Assembly (NCBI GenBank): GCA_022711595.1 | Contig: JAKLET010000013.1 | Coordinates: forward strand, 33,413-97,412 | Direction: 5' to 3' | Length of the DNA: 64,000 nt | From: Deltaproteobacteria bacterium | GTDB lineage: Bacteria > Desulfobacterota > Syntrophorhabdia > Syntrophorhabdales > Syntrophorhabdaceae | In this document: one piece after another, positions 7,523-16,610 of the stretch | Layout: each line of letters opens with the position of its first letter | How positions within the stretch are numbered: position 1 is the first letter of the stretch | Position numbers and translations under genes: made by a program | The notes under the pieces: generated by a model | Told to the model about the DNA's origin: nothing | Database searches by the model: none | Seen by the model: the letters and a program-made list of their open reading frames with translations, nothing else

Positions 7523-10500
7523 TCAGATTTTTTCTTCTTTTTTCTTCGACCGCCCGATGAGCCAGCGGTTGAGCTCATCGAAATATACATAGAAAACAGG
7601 GGTAATGTAAAGAGTCATGATCTGGGAAAGAAAAAGCCCGCCTACAACCGCCACACCCATGGGCTGGCGCGCGTCGCCGCCCGCGCCTATGCCCAGCGCG
7701 ATGGGAAGCGTGCCGAAAAGGGCCGCCATAGTGGTCATCATAATGGGGCGGAACCTGACCAGGCACGCCTGGTAGATCGATTCCTCAGAGTTTGACCCCT
7801 TCCGCCTCTCTTCCTCCAGGGCAAAGTCGACCATCATGATACCGTTCTTCTTGGCTATACCGATAAGCATGATGATGCCCACCATTCCGTACATGTCGAG
7901 TTCCATACCGAAGACCCAGAGTGTGACCAGCGCCCCGCACGCTGCCAGCGGCAGTGCGGTGAGGATCGTGATGGGATGGATAAAGCTCTCATAAAGCACA
8001 CCGAGGACCATATAAATAACAAGAACAGTGACAAAGAGAAGGAAACCCATACCGGCAAAGGACTTCTGGAACTCCTGGGCTGAACCCTGGAACCCGGTGA
8101 CGATGGATTGCGGCAGGTTCACGTCCTTTGCTATTTTATTTGTGGCATCCACCGCTTCCCCTATGGAATGGCCCGGCTTAAGGTTGAATGCGATCGTAGC
8201 CGAGTTGAGCTGTCCCGTATGGTTGACGTTCAGGGGGCCCACCGTTTCCTGGATGTCCGCCACGGTACCGATGGGGACAAGCTTGCCAGCATCGGACTTC
8301 ACATAAAGATAGGAAAGCGCGTTGGTGTCCTCCTTGAACTGGGGCTGCACTTCGAGGATGACGGAATACTGGTTGAGGTCACCGTATATGGTCGATATCT
8401 TCTTGGACGCGTATGCTGAATAAAAAGCGCTCTGGATCTGGTTGAGGGTCAGTCCGAGGGATGATGCCTTGTCGCGGTCGACATTTATGAAAAGCTTGGG
8501 CAGATTCAGCTTGACATCGGAGTTGACATCTTCAAGCCCCGGCACCGACTTCATCTTGCCCTCGAAGATCCCCGCGTACTTGTAAAGATCCTCCAGGTCA
8601 GATCCCTGGAGCGTGAACTGGTATTCGGCCAGCGCCGACCCCGCGCCTATCTGGATTGGCGGCGGATTCTGCGGAAAGACAAGCATGCCTGGAACGCTGT
8701 TCAGCTTGGGCCGCATGTCGGCGACGATCTCGTCCGCGGAGCGCTTGCGGTCCTTGAGACTCTTGAGCATGACGAAAACGATGCCGCTGTTGTAGGCGTT
8801 GATGCCGGCAACGGAAATAAAATCCTTCACATCCTCTTCGGCCTTTACGATCTCGTTCACCTCCGCCTGGTGGCGCATCATGTCATCGAAGGATATCTTG
8901 TCGGCGGCCTGGACCCAGGCCATCATGAAGTTCTGGTCCTGGGCGGGGAGAAACCCCTTCGGTACCTTCATGAAAAGGACACCGGAAACAGCCAGCACGA
9001 TGACGGTCACAATAAGGGCGATCCTGCGGTGGTCCAGCACCCACTTCAGGGTGCGCCCGTAAAAACCGATCATGGCCTCGAAGCCTCGTTCCGTCACCTT
9101 ATAGAACTTGCCTTCCTTCTTTTCCTGGAAGCCCTTCAGCACGCGGCTGCACATCATCGGCGTCAGCGTTATGGAGATGAAACCGGAGATCATGATGGCG
9201 GAGGCGATACAGACGGAGAACTCGTGGAAGAGCTTGCCGACAATGCCGGGCATGAAAAGGATGGGAATGAAGACGACGACAAGAGAAAGGGTCATGGACA
9301 TGATGGTGAACCCGATCTCCTCGGACCCCTTGTATGAGGCATCCACGGCATTCTCACCCATCTCCATGCGTCGCACGATGTTCTCCAGGACGACGATGGC
9401 GTCATCGACTACAAGCCCCACGCACAATACCAGGGCCATCATGGAGAGGTTGTTGAGGCTGAACCCCATAACGCTCATGACAGCGAAGGTGCCGATAATG
9501 GACAGCGGCACGGCAACGTTGGGTATGAGCGTCGACCTGAAAGAGCGAAGGAAAACGAAAACGACAAAGAGAACGATAACAATGGTAAGGACAAGCGTGA
9601 ACTGGACATCCTGTATGGATTCTTCGATGTAATCGGAGGCATCGTAGAGCAGGTGCCATTCCACCGATTCAGGCACCATCGACTTGAGCCGCGGGATGAG
9701 CTTCTTGACGCCGTCGGACACGAGGACCGTATTGGACCCGGGCTGCTTCTTGATGGCGAGCACGATGGCGCGCTGTGTCTTCTGGCGGGTCGAGTACCAG
9801 GAGGCCATCTGTTTGTCCTTCTCGACGCCGCTTATGGCGTCTCCCACATCCCTTATGCGTACGGGTGTACCATCCTTATAGCGGACGATGACATCACGAT
9901 ATGCCTCGCCGACCATGAGCTGTCCGTTGGAATCGATCGTGAAGGCCTGGTAGGCGCCGTCGAGTGTCCCTCCGGGGAGGTTGACGTTGGCATTCTGGAT
10001 CGCCCTCTCCACTTCATCGATGCCGATGCCCTGCTTTGCCAGGAGCTTTGGGTTCACCTGGATGCGGGCCGCAAACTTTTGCCCGTATATGATGACCTGC
10101 GAGACACCGTTGACCATGGTAAAGTTCTGGGCGAGGTAGTTCTCGGCATAGTCGTTGAGCTGGATAAGCGGCATCGTTTCCGAGGTCAGGGCGAAATAGA
10201 GTATGGGCTGGTCCGACGGGTTGACCTTGTCATAGGTGGGGGGGCTCGGCATGTTGGTCGGCAGTTCACCCTGGGCGGCGGCTATCTTGGAGTTAACGTC
10301 CTGGGCGCAGGCGTCTATGTTGCGACCCAGCGAGAACTGCAGAATGATGGTCGTCGAACCCGTGTAGCTCTGGGACGCCATCGACTCAAGACCCTGGATG
10401 GTGGAAAAATGCTTCTCAAGGGGCTTCGCCACGTTTGACGCGATCGTTTCCGGAGACGCGCCCGGGAGGGAAGCCGACACCATGATCGTGGGGAAATCGA

Positions 10501-10618
10501 CCGCGGGCAGGTCGTTGATGGGAAGATTGAGATAACTGTTGATACCGAAAAAGAAAAGGCCGAACATGACCAGAATGGTCATAATGGGCCTCTTGATCCA
10601 TATGGCGGAGATGTTCAC
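7523..10618 (-). CDS. RND (HAE1) efflux permease
   Basis: The 1031-residue inner-membrane pump begins with the family signature NISAIWIKRPIMTILV. It has twelve membrane segments in two repeats, two large periplasmic loops, the proton-relay pair in GLVVDDAIVVLEN, and the conserved Lys in GIAKKNGIMMVDFA. Length and motifs match AcrB/MdtB-type drug or hydrophobe exporters. The start is GTG, whose last two bases overlap the adaptor stop (GTGA), so translation is coupled. It forms a tripartite system with the adaptor and outer-membrane genes upstream. The substrate is not predictable from sequence. Confidence 0.95.
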   Translation of the reverse strand: MNISAIWIKRPIMTILVMFGLFFFGINSYLNLPINDLPAVDFPTIMVSASLPGASPETIASNVAKPLEKHFSTIQGLESMASQSYTGSTTIILQFSLGRNIDACAQDVNSKIAAAQGELPTNMPSPPTYDKVNPSDQPILYFALTSETMPLIQLNDYAENYLAQNFTMVNGVSQVIIYGQKFAARIQVNPKLLAKQGIGIDEVERAIQNANVNLPGGTLDGAYQAFTIDSNGQLMVGEAYRDVIVRYKDGTPVRIRDVGDAISGVEKDKQMASWYSTRQKTQRAIVLAIKKQPGSNTVLVSDGVKKLIPRLKSMVPESVEWHLLYDASDYIEESIQDVQFTLVLTIVIVLFVVFVFLRSFRSTLIPNVAVPLSIIGTFAVMSVMGFSLNNLSMMALVLCVGLVVDDAIVVLENIVRRMEMGENAVDASYKGSEEIGFTIMSMTLSLVVVFIPILFMPGIVGKLFHEFSVCIASAIMISGFISITLTPMMCSRVLKGFQEKKEGKFYKVTERGFEAMIGFYGRTLKWVLDHRRIALIVTVIVLAVSGVLFMKVPKGFLPAQDQNFMMAWVQAADKISFDDMMRHQAEVNEIVKAEEDVKDFISVAGINAYNSGIVFVMLKSLKDRKRSADEIVADMRPKLNSVPGMLVFPQNPPPIQIGAGSALAEYQFTLQGSDLEDLYKYAGIFEGKMKSVPGLEDVNSDVKLNLPKLFINVDRDKASSLGLTLNQIQSAFYSAYASKKISTIYGDLNQYSVILEVQPQFKEDTNALSYLYVKSDAGKLVPIGTVADIQETVGPLNVNHTGQLNSATIAFNLKPGHSIGEAVDATNKIAKDVNLPQSIVTGFQGSAQEFQKSFAGMGFLLFVTVLVIYMVLGVLYESFIHPITILTALPLAACGALVTLWVFGMELDMYGMVGIIMLIGIAKKNGIMMVDFALEEERRKGSNSEESIYQACLVRFRPIMMTTMAALFGTLPIALGIGAGGDARQPMGVAVVGGLFLSQIMTLYITPVFYVYFDELNRWLIGRSKKKEEKI

Positions 10619-11910
10619 TTTTTATTTCCCGCGGGATCTTCAGTTTTGGGCTGGGCCTGCGTGCCGGTCGATGTGCCGGCGGGTTTCGCCGGGGTACCCG
10701 TCCTGGCGCCGTCCGGCTTCTGCTGGGGGCTCACCGCGCTGCCGCCCTGTCCCGACGTGAGTGAGTCCCGTATCGCAACAGGGAAACCGTCCTTAAGCTT
10801 GAAGTGCCCGTCGGTGACGACCATCTCACCGGCGCTGACCCCTTTGGTCACCACCGTGAGGCCCCCAACGGTCCTGTCCGTCGTCACGACCCGGTATTCA
10901 ACGGTGTTGTCGGACTTGACGACAAAGGTATATTTTCCGGTCTGACTGAGCTGAATGGCCCGATCCGGTACGACGACGACGTCCTTTTCGGTGGTCAGCG
11001 TAAGGACCACATTCACAAACTGGCCGGGCCAGAGGAACTTGTCCGTATTGGGAAAGGTGGCCTTGAGCAATATCATGCCCGTCTGGGTGTTCACCGTGTT
11101 GTCTATGAACGTGAGTTCGCCTTCGGGCGGAGCGCCGGTGTATCCGGGAATGACAGCCGACGCCTTCAGCTTCCCCTGGGCGGAATATTTCCTGATGGCA
11201 GGAAGGTCCTTCTCGGGCATCGAGAACGCGGCGTTGACAGGGGCGATCTGGTTGATAGTGGCAAGCTGTGTGTCGACGTCCTTTATCATCCTGCCTTCAA
11301 AGACCGCGTAGGCACCCATGCGTCCGTCAAAGGGGGCCGAGATGAAACAGTGTGCCAGGCTGAGACGGGCGTCCTGCAGCGAAGCCCTGTCTGCCAGGAC
11401 GATTGCGCCCTGGGCATCGGCGATGGACTGCTTGTTCTCGTAATCCGAGAGCGAAACGGCGCCCTTCTCATAGAGGAATTTATATCGTTTCGCCTCGTCC
11501 CTGGAAAACTTCATCTGCGCGGTGTCCTGGGCAAGTTTGGCTTCGGACTGGCGCACCTTCTCCTGGTACTGGTTGGGGTCTATGGTAAAAAGCGGCTGGC
11601 CTTTCCTGACATCCTGGCCTTCCTTGAAGTGTATCTTGACGAGCTGGCCTGTTACCTGGGCATACAGGGGAACACTGCGGTAGCCTTCTATAGTGCCGAT
11701 CTCCTTCAATTCCACCGGCATGTCCTTCTTGACCGCCCTGGCGGCTGTGACGGGAATGTGCGGCCTTGGCGGCTCAGGCTTTTTCCTGGTTGCCGCGTAC
11801 ACGATCACGAGGATGATGCACAGCGCGATGATCCCGGCAGATATGATCTTTCTCTTTCCTGACATTGCCTGTATCTTTCCGGTCATTTCCTTAGCTTTTG
11901 ATAGATCCAT
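10615..11910 (-). CDS. RND periplasmic adaptor (membrane fusion protein)
   Basis: 431 residues. There is one N-terminal membrane anchor (about residues 20-40), then the barrel/lipoyl segment (VPLYAQVTGQLVKIHFKEGQDVRKGQPLFTID in two parts), an alpha-helical hairpin of about 80 residues, a second lipoyl half (SAPFDGRMGAY) and the C-terminal beta domains. The last 50 residues are rich in Pro, Gln, Thr and Lys and look disordered. The start overlaps the TolC-family stop (TAATG) and the stop overlaps the permease start. Confidence 0.93.
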   Translation of the reverse strand: MDLSKAKEMTGKIQAMSGKRKIISAGIIALCIILVIVYAATRKKPEPPRPHIPVTAARAVKKDMPVELKEIGTIEGYRSVPLYAQVTGQLVKIHFKEGQDVRKGQPLFTIDPNQYQEKVRQSEAKLAQDTAQMKFSRDEAKRYKFLYEKGAVSLSDYENKQSIADAQGAIVLADRASLQDARLSLAHCFISAPFDGRMGAYAVFEGRMIKDVDTQLATINQIAPVNAAFSMPEKDLPAIRKYSAQGKLKASAVIPGYTGAPPEGELTFIDNTVNTQTGMILLKATFPNTDKFLWPGQFVNVVLTLTTEKDVVVVPDRAIQLSQTGKYTFVVKSDNTVEYRVVTTDRTVGGLTVVTKGVSAGEMVVTDGHFKLKDGFPVAIRDSLTSGQGGSAVSPQQKPDGARTGTPAKPAGTSTGTQAQPKTEDPAGNKK

Positions 11911-13205
11911 TATTTGCTCCCCATCGCCTTTTCCATGTTGGCCTTCGCCACCTTGTAATCGAAAAGGGCGTTGATGTTGGCCAGCTTGGCCTGGCTGTAA
12001 GAGACAGTGGCATCGGTCACTTCCAGAGGATCGGCGAGCCCCGCCTCGTACCGGAGATTCGTGATCTCCAGGTTTTCCGAGGCCTGCTTGATCTGCACAT
12101 TCGTGGTGTCTATCGTTTGCTGTGCCTTTATAAGGCCAAGCCAGGCCTGTTTGACATCAAGCATGATCTGCAGCTTCATGGCGCTTATCTTCGAGTCCAC
12201 CGACTGCTTGTTCGCCAGGGCTTCGGCAACCTTGTTGGTCGTATATAACCCGTCAAAGAGATTGACCGTCAGTCCCACACCTGCATACCACCCCTGACCG
12301 AGCGGGTACCGGCTCCCGGCAAAATTGTACTGGGCATTGCCGTTGATCTGCGGGTAGTATTCCTGCTTTGCCCGGGCGATGGACTTCTCGGCGGAATCTC
12401 TCTGGGCCTCGAGCGACTTGAGGTCCGGTCTCGCCTGATAGGCCGTCTTGAGGGCTTCCTCCATGGTTATCTCGTACTTCTGGTATTCAAGGTTGTCATG
12501 GATGGCATACTCGGCATCACTGTCTATGCCCATGGCGTTGTTAAGGTTCACCCAGGCGATCTTGCAGTCGTTCTCGGCGTTGATAAGGTTCAGCTTCGCG
12601 TTGCTGAGGTCAAGCTCGGCTTTTGTGACATCGTACTTCGGCTTCTTGCCGGCCTCGAAAAAGATCGCCGCGATCCTCAGATGCTTCACGTACTTGCCGA
12701 CGACCTCCACGCTGACATCGCGCGAGCGTTTCGCCTTGAGCACCCCATAATAGGACGACTTTACAGTGTTCGATGTTTTGTTGACGCTGTCATCAATATC
12801 CCGACGTGACGACTCCAGGTTGAGCTTGCTGATGTTGAGGCTCGTCGGCGTCCTCCAGAAATCGAAGATCATCTGCTTGAGGGTCACGTTGGCGACATTC
12901 TGGTTATACTGTTCCAAAAGCGAGGTGTAATAGGGATCGTTGGTATTATATACGGAAAAATTCCTGGTGAAGCTTGCGGCGCCGTCAAACCTGGGGAAAA
13001 AACCTGACCTCGCCTGGCCGACCTGGGCCTCCTTCGCCTTCATGGCATAATACGAACCTGCTATGGTCGGGTTCATCTTCAGGCCGATCTCGATGGCCTT
13101 ATCGAGGTCCAGGGGATCGCCCGCCTTGATGGGCGGCTCCTGCGCAAGAACAGGACATGTAAAGAACAACATCAGGATTATAATGAGAAGGGAGTGCCGT
13201 TTCAT
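11910..13205 (-). CDS. TolC-family outer-membrane efflux protein
   Basis: Start chosen at MKRHSLLIIILMLFF, the beginning of a clear signal peptide ending near VLAQ; a longer frame to 13247 adds a charged leader. About 431 residues in two repeats of the outer-membrane-efflux fold, with typical segments such as GLKMNPTIAGSYY, ARSGFFPRFDG and, in the second repeat, RPDLKSLEAQRDSAEKS and AKQEYYPQING. It is the first gene of the RND operon, and its promoter is visible 70-100 bases upstream. Confidence 0.93.
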   Translation of the reverse strand: MKRHSLLIIILMLFFTCPVLAQEPPIKAGDPLDLDKAIEIGLKMNPTIAGSYYAMKAKEAQVGQARSGFFPRFDGAASFTRNFSVYNTNDPYYTSLLEQYNQNVANVTLKQMIFDFWRTPTSLNISKLNLESSRRDIDDSVNKTSNTVKSSYYGVLKAKRSRDVSVEVVGKYVKHLRIAAIFFEAGKKPKYDVTKAELDLSNAKLNLINAENDCKIAWVNLNNAMGIDSDAEYAIHDNLEYQKYEITMEEALKTAYQARPDLKSLEAQRDSAEKSIARAKQEYYPQINGNAQYNFAGSRYPLGQGWYAGVGLTVNLFDGLYTTNKVAEALANKQSVDSKISAMKLQIMLDVKQAWLGLIKAQQTIDTTNVQIKQASENLEITNLRYEAGLADPLEVTDATVSYSQAKLANINALFDYKVAKANMEKAMGSK

Positions 13206-13275
13206 GCTCTTCGGTTTCTCTCGGCGCTGACCAGATTTGGCAAACAATTAAATACTATGAAAATACGTATTCCAC

Positions 13276-13304
13276 ATATTAGATAAGTGCGGTTCCATTG
13301 TCAA
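13276..13304 (-). promoter_or_regulatory. Promoter of the RND efflux operon
   Basis: Read on the minus strand: TTGACA, a 17-base spacer, TAATAT. The 10-base palindrome AATACGTATT (13262-13271) lies at the predicted transcription start and could be an operator; no regulator gene is adjacent. Confidence 0.7.
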
Positions 13305-13440
13305 TAGGGAGTTTAAAGAGACGGAAGATGTGGTAGAATTAAGGAACAGTTTCAATTTTCAGGTCTTAAGACTTAAAAAAAGCTTTTTTATATTCAACCT
13401 GAAACCGGGCACTCAAAACCATACATCAAGGAGGATGAAG

Positions 13441-14214
13441 ATGGACATGCAGCTGAAAGAAAGGTTCATGAAAAGATGGGGGAAGTATTTTCCCGGTGCT
13501 TCATTGCCTGTAGCCTTCTTTTATTCCGATGATGAAGCCGGCTCGACGAAGGTAAAAGGGCCGAAAAGCCTGGAAGAGCACCGGTGCGTCCTTGCCGACA
13601 TCGTCCGGGCGACCCGCGGGCGTTCCCTCGCATTCGATGTAAACTCAATCGGCTGCGGCGGCGGCAGGAAGTACCTGGGTTTCACACAGAACCTTCGCCC
13701 GAACTTCGAATACTTCCTCTCTTATGGAATCCCGGGAGAGCTTGAAGGTGAACGGTATAAAAAGTCGCCGGAGATGGTGGGCAAAATAATGAATAAAATG
13801 CCGAAATTCGATGCCCCCGCCAAACACATCGTCTTTAAGCGCTGGGACAAGCTTGAGGAGGAGGACGATCCTGACGCGGTCATCTTTTTCGGCACGCCTG
13901 ACGTTATCTCCGGACTCTTCACTCTCGCCAACTTCGATGAGATCGAACAGAACGGGGTCTTCTCTCCATTCGGTGCGGGTTGTTCCACCATCGTCACCTA
14001 TCCATACCTGGAGAACAACGCCAGGCGGCCCCGCTGCGTCCTGGGCATGTTCGATGTTTCAGCAAGGCCGTGCGTTCCCGCCGGCACACTCACCTTCGCG
14101 GCGCCCTTCAAAAAGTTCATACGCATGGCAGGCAATATGGATGAAAGCTTCCTCATAACGGAAAGCTGGAAGAAGGTGAAGAGGAGAATTGCCAGGAACA
14201 ACGGGAAAATGTGA
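13441..14214 (+). CDS. DUF169 family protein
   Basis: Start chosen at MDMQLKERF, where AAGGAGG ends 6 bases upstream; longer frames upstream have no ribosome site. About 257 residues with features I associate with DUF169: the N-terminal LKERFMKRWGKYFPGASLPVAFF segment (shown here in part), the SIGCGGGRKYLGF Cys/Gly motif, FGAGCSTIVTYPYLE, and the C-terminal AAPFKKFIRMAGNMDESFL. The conserved Cys residues suggest metal or cofactor binding, but the function is not established. A decayed copy of this gene lies 2.2 kb downstream. Confidence 0.8.
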   Translation: MDMQLKERFMKRWGKYFPGASLPVAFFYSDDEAGSTKVKGPKSLEEHRCVLADIVRATRGRSLAFDVNSIGCGGGRKYLGFTQNLRPNFEYFLSYGIPGELEGERYKKSPEMVGKIMNKMPKFDAPAKHIVFKRWDKLEEEDDPDAVIFFGTPDVISGLFTLANFDEIEQNGVFSPFGAGCSTIVTYPYLENNARRPRCVLGMFDVSARPCVPAGTLTFAAPFKKFIRMAGNMDESFLITESWKKVKRRIARNNGKM

Positions 14215-14286
14215 GCCGCTCCCCCACCCTCTTCTTTTCTGTACATTATCAGGTAAGAGAGGGGCACAGACCAGGGGCCGCGTTCT

Positions 14287-15975
14287 TTACCTAACGCCCG
14301 GCAGCTGCTCAAAATCAAGCATGCCTTCAGTTTTTTGAGAAACCTTGAAAACAAAGGGCACCGTTGTCACGGGGTCCTTATCGGGCTGGGTTATGTGCAC
14401 CACGGCCTTGTCAGGGAGCTTCACCACCCCTCCCTTCGCCAGGTTCTGGAATTCGGCGCCAACTGTTTTTGCGCCGCCCGTTGCCCTGTCGAAACCAAAA
14501 TGTTTCCAGACGGAATCTTCGCCGGTCTGATCGGCGGCAAAGACCCCCCGGCCGATCAACTCCGAACCGCTCGAAGACCATCCTCCACTCTCCCTCTTGA
14601 CCGCCTGGTTGTCGACGTAGGTGGTCCTTGTCCAGGAAACAGAGATCCACCAATTCGCCCAGAGCTCATAGAGAAAATACTTATCGGGCATCATGATGGA
14701 ACAGTCATCATCCCTGTGCAGGGTGATGCTGTGGATTGTCGGTTTGCCATCCCCTTTCTCCACCCCTGTTGCGATGAGCACGCCCTTTTCCGTCTGTTTC
14801 CCTGCCAGGCAGATGACGGTACCCGTATTGGAATCCGTAAAGGTGTTCATCTTTCTAAAAGGGTTGGTATCGAGAGGGGGCCTGTCTGCCGTTTCACCCA
14901 TGCCCGAGGAACCGCCGCCGCCACCTCCGCCTCCAAGGATCCCCCCGATCAGGCCGCCCAGAACGCCCTTCGCGACATCCTTGGCTGTATTCGAGGCACC
15001 GCTTCCGAATTTCAGCTGTGGTCCGATCTTTATGGGCCCGAATGGAATGACGGGACATGCTTCCTTTCCGGGAACGGGGCACTTTTTGCCGCACTCTTCG
15101 ATTTCTTTAATCCTCTCGGAAATCTTTCTCATGCCGTCCTCGATCGATAATACCTCAAAGACCTTGTGCTCCCTCGAATCACGCAATTCTTTTATTTCAT
15201 CAAAAAGTTCAAACCTTCTTCTCTGATACTCTGTCCGCTCTGCCCCGCTCTTAGGTACAAAGTCGCCCCAACCATCCAATTCATCGAGTTCACTTTCTTT
15301 CTCCATTGCTTTTTTCGAGAGGGATTCTATGTCAGCCTCCAGCCGCCTCACTTCATCTTTCTTTTTTTCCAGCTCGGCACGTGCCCTGTCCAATTCATCT
15401 GCAATGCTCTTGCAGTCAGGGCAGCCGGCCGATGACGGAGGCCCTGTCGGAGGAGATTCTTGGGGCCCCGCCGGAGACCCCCCGGACTGTTCCCGGCACC
15501 TCTTCCTGCATTCCCCGAGTTCCTGTCCCAGTTTGCCTTTTCTCGCCTCAAGCTCCCTGATCTCACTTTCCAAGCCTGACTGCCTTTCCCTTTTTCCGGG
15601 GAGACTCTCGAGTTTCTTTTTGAGTTCCTCTATTTCCTTGCCGATATTTGGGTCGTCCTTAAGGAATTCCCTGCCTTTTTCCTTTACCGTAAGTTCCCTT
15701 TTGTATTCTTCCTCGTTCCTCACGTCACGAAGTATCTCCGCCAATTCCCTTTTCTTCGATTCAAGTTCACCGGAAACGCGCCTCAACTCTGCTGCTTTGG
15801 ATTGACACTGCGGACATATGACCCGACCGGATGTTCCTGCCGGGTCGCCCTTCGGGGCTTCGCCCGGTCCGTCATCGCCAGCCACGGCATAAAAAGGGGC
15901 CGTAGCAATGAGCGCAATGATCAGGACAGGACAAAACCGTTTCACGGAACATGACCGAAACCAATCTCGAGACAT
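14287..15975 (-). CDS. Secreted coiled-coil protein with paired cysteine caps (unknown function)
   Basis: 562 residues; ATG with GAGGAAACC upstream and a signal peptide ending near AVAG. Two modules follow, each running CPxC, heptad-rich coiled coil, CxxxC. Module 1 starts at CPQCQSKAAEL (about residue 54) and ends at CRKRC; module 2 starts at CPDCKSIADEL (about 188) and ends at CGKKC. A Pro/Gly linker separates them. Then come a Gly-rich stretch (residues 335-360, GGGGGGGG) and a C-terminal beta-rich region of about 190 residues that I do not recognise. The paired Cys at both ends of each helical hairpin suggests disulfide clamps. Strand and spacing suggest it is monocistronic. Confidence 0.75.
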   Translation of the reverse strand: MSRDWFRSCSVKRFCPVLIIALIATAPFYAVAGDDGPGEAPKGDPAGTSGRVICPQCQSKAAELRRVSGELESKKRELAEILRDVRNEEEYKRELTVKEKGREFLKDDPNIGKEIEELKKKLESLPGKRERQSGLESEIRELEARKGKLGQELGECRKRCREQSGGSPAGPQESPPTGPPSSAGCPDCKSIADELDRARAELEKKKDEVRRLEADIESLSKKAMEKESELDELDGWGDFVPKSGAERTEYQRRRFELFDEIKELRDSREHKVFEVLSIEDGMRKISERIKEIEECGKKCPVPGKEACPVIPFGPIKIGPQLKFGSGASNTAKDVAKGVLGGLIGGILGGGGGGGGSSGMGETADRPPLDTNPFRKMNTFTDSNTGTVICLAGKQTEKGVLIATGVEKGDGKPTIHSITLHRDDDCSIMMPDKYFLYELWANWWISVSWTRTTYVDNQAVKRESGGWSSSGSELIGRGVFAADQTGEDSVWKHFGFDRATGGAKTVGAEFQNLAKGGVVKLPDKAVVHITQPDKDPVTTVPFVFKVSQKTEGMLDFEQLPGVR

Positions 15976-16116
15976 GGTTTCCTCGCTTTCCCCGATCAGG
16001 TCGGATATAAGAACTATATATCAATAATAGCACAAAACCGAAAAATCGAAAAGCGGCACAAACAGGAGACGAGACATGCTTCCGGGGGATGGGTTTAAGG
16101 ACTTAGCGTCCAGTCA

Positions 16117-16141
16117 CGGGCATTGCGGTCCGCAATGCCCG
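16117..16141. repeat. Perfect 12-bp inverted repeat with 1-base centre
   Basis: CGGGCATTGCGG and its exact complement flank a single T. No T-run follows, so it does not look like a terminator. It lies in the 290-base non-coding stretch between the coiled-coil gene start and the decayed DUF169 copy; the rest of that stretch shows nothing I can name. Confidence 0.7.
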
Positions 16142-16267
16142 GAGTCATATCCGGCCAAGATCATCCAGACGGCAGATGGAAACCGAAAACCTTCCTGGAT
16201 GACAGCGGTGTTGATGACAGCCGGGTACGCGTGTCCGTCTGAGAAACATTTTCCCGAAAGGAGGATA

Positions 16268-16588
16268 ATGGACGAAAATAACAGAAAGATGGGGAAACAC
16301 TTCGTGAGATAACGAAAATAGCCCTCTTCACGCATGAAGAGTCCCGTAAGCATATTCATTGCCTTTGCCGCAAGGTAGAGGTAGCGTTAACACTGGCGTT
16401 CCCCGGCAAGGCCCTGTGTACCGGCCGGCGTGTTCACCTTCGCGGCGCCCTTCAAAAAGTTCATACGCATGGCAGGCAACATGGATGAGAGCTTCCTCAT
16501 AACGGAAAGCTGGAAAAAAGTGAAAAGGAGAATAGCAGGGAGCTTTATTTGCGGTCCTGTGCTAAAATATTTTGAAAGGCGTTTTTAA
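16268..16588 (+). pseudogene. Decayed second copy of the DUF169 gene
   Basis: Bases 16405-16543 match the 3' end of the intact DUF169 gene (about 14060-14195) at most positions and encode AAPFKKFIRMAGNMDESFL exactly, followed by an altered tail to a TAA at 16586. About 90 bases further upstream, a strong Shine-Dalgarno (AAAGGAGGATA) and ATG at 16268 open a 14-codon frame whose residues RKMGKHF resemble the intact MKRWGKYF. The middle of the gene is missing. I read this as a duplicated copy that has lost its centre; the N-terminal match is weaker than the C-terminal one. Confidence 0.75.
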
Positions 16589-16610
16589 CTGCTGGTCCGA
16601 AAAGGAACAA

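Noticed and set aside
10804..11862. 352-codon + frame opposite the RND adaptor
   Set aside because: Shadow; the minus frame has full adaptor motifs and operon overlaps.
16076..16312. 78-codon + frame and an overlapping minus frame in the 16 kb gap
   Set aside because: No ribosome site for the long frame, no family; the palindrome and the DUF169 remnant explain the region better.
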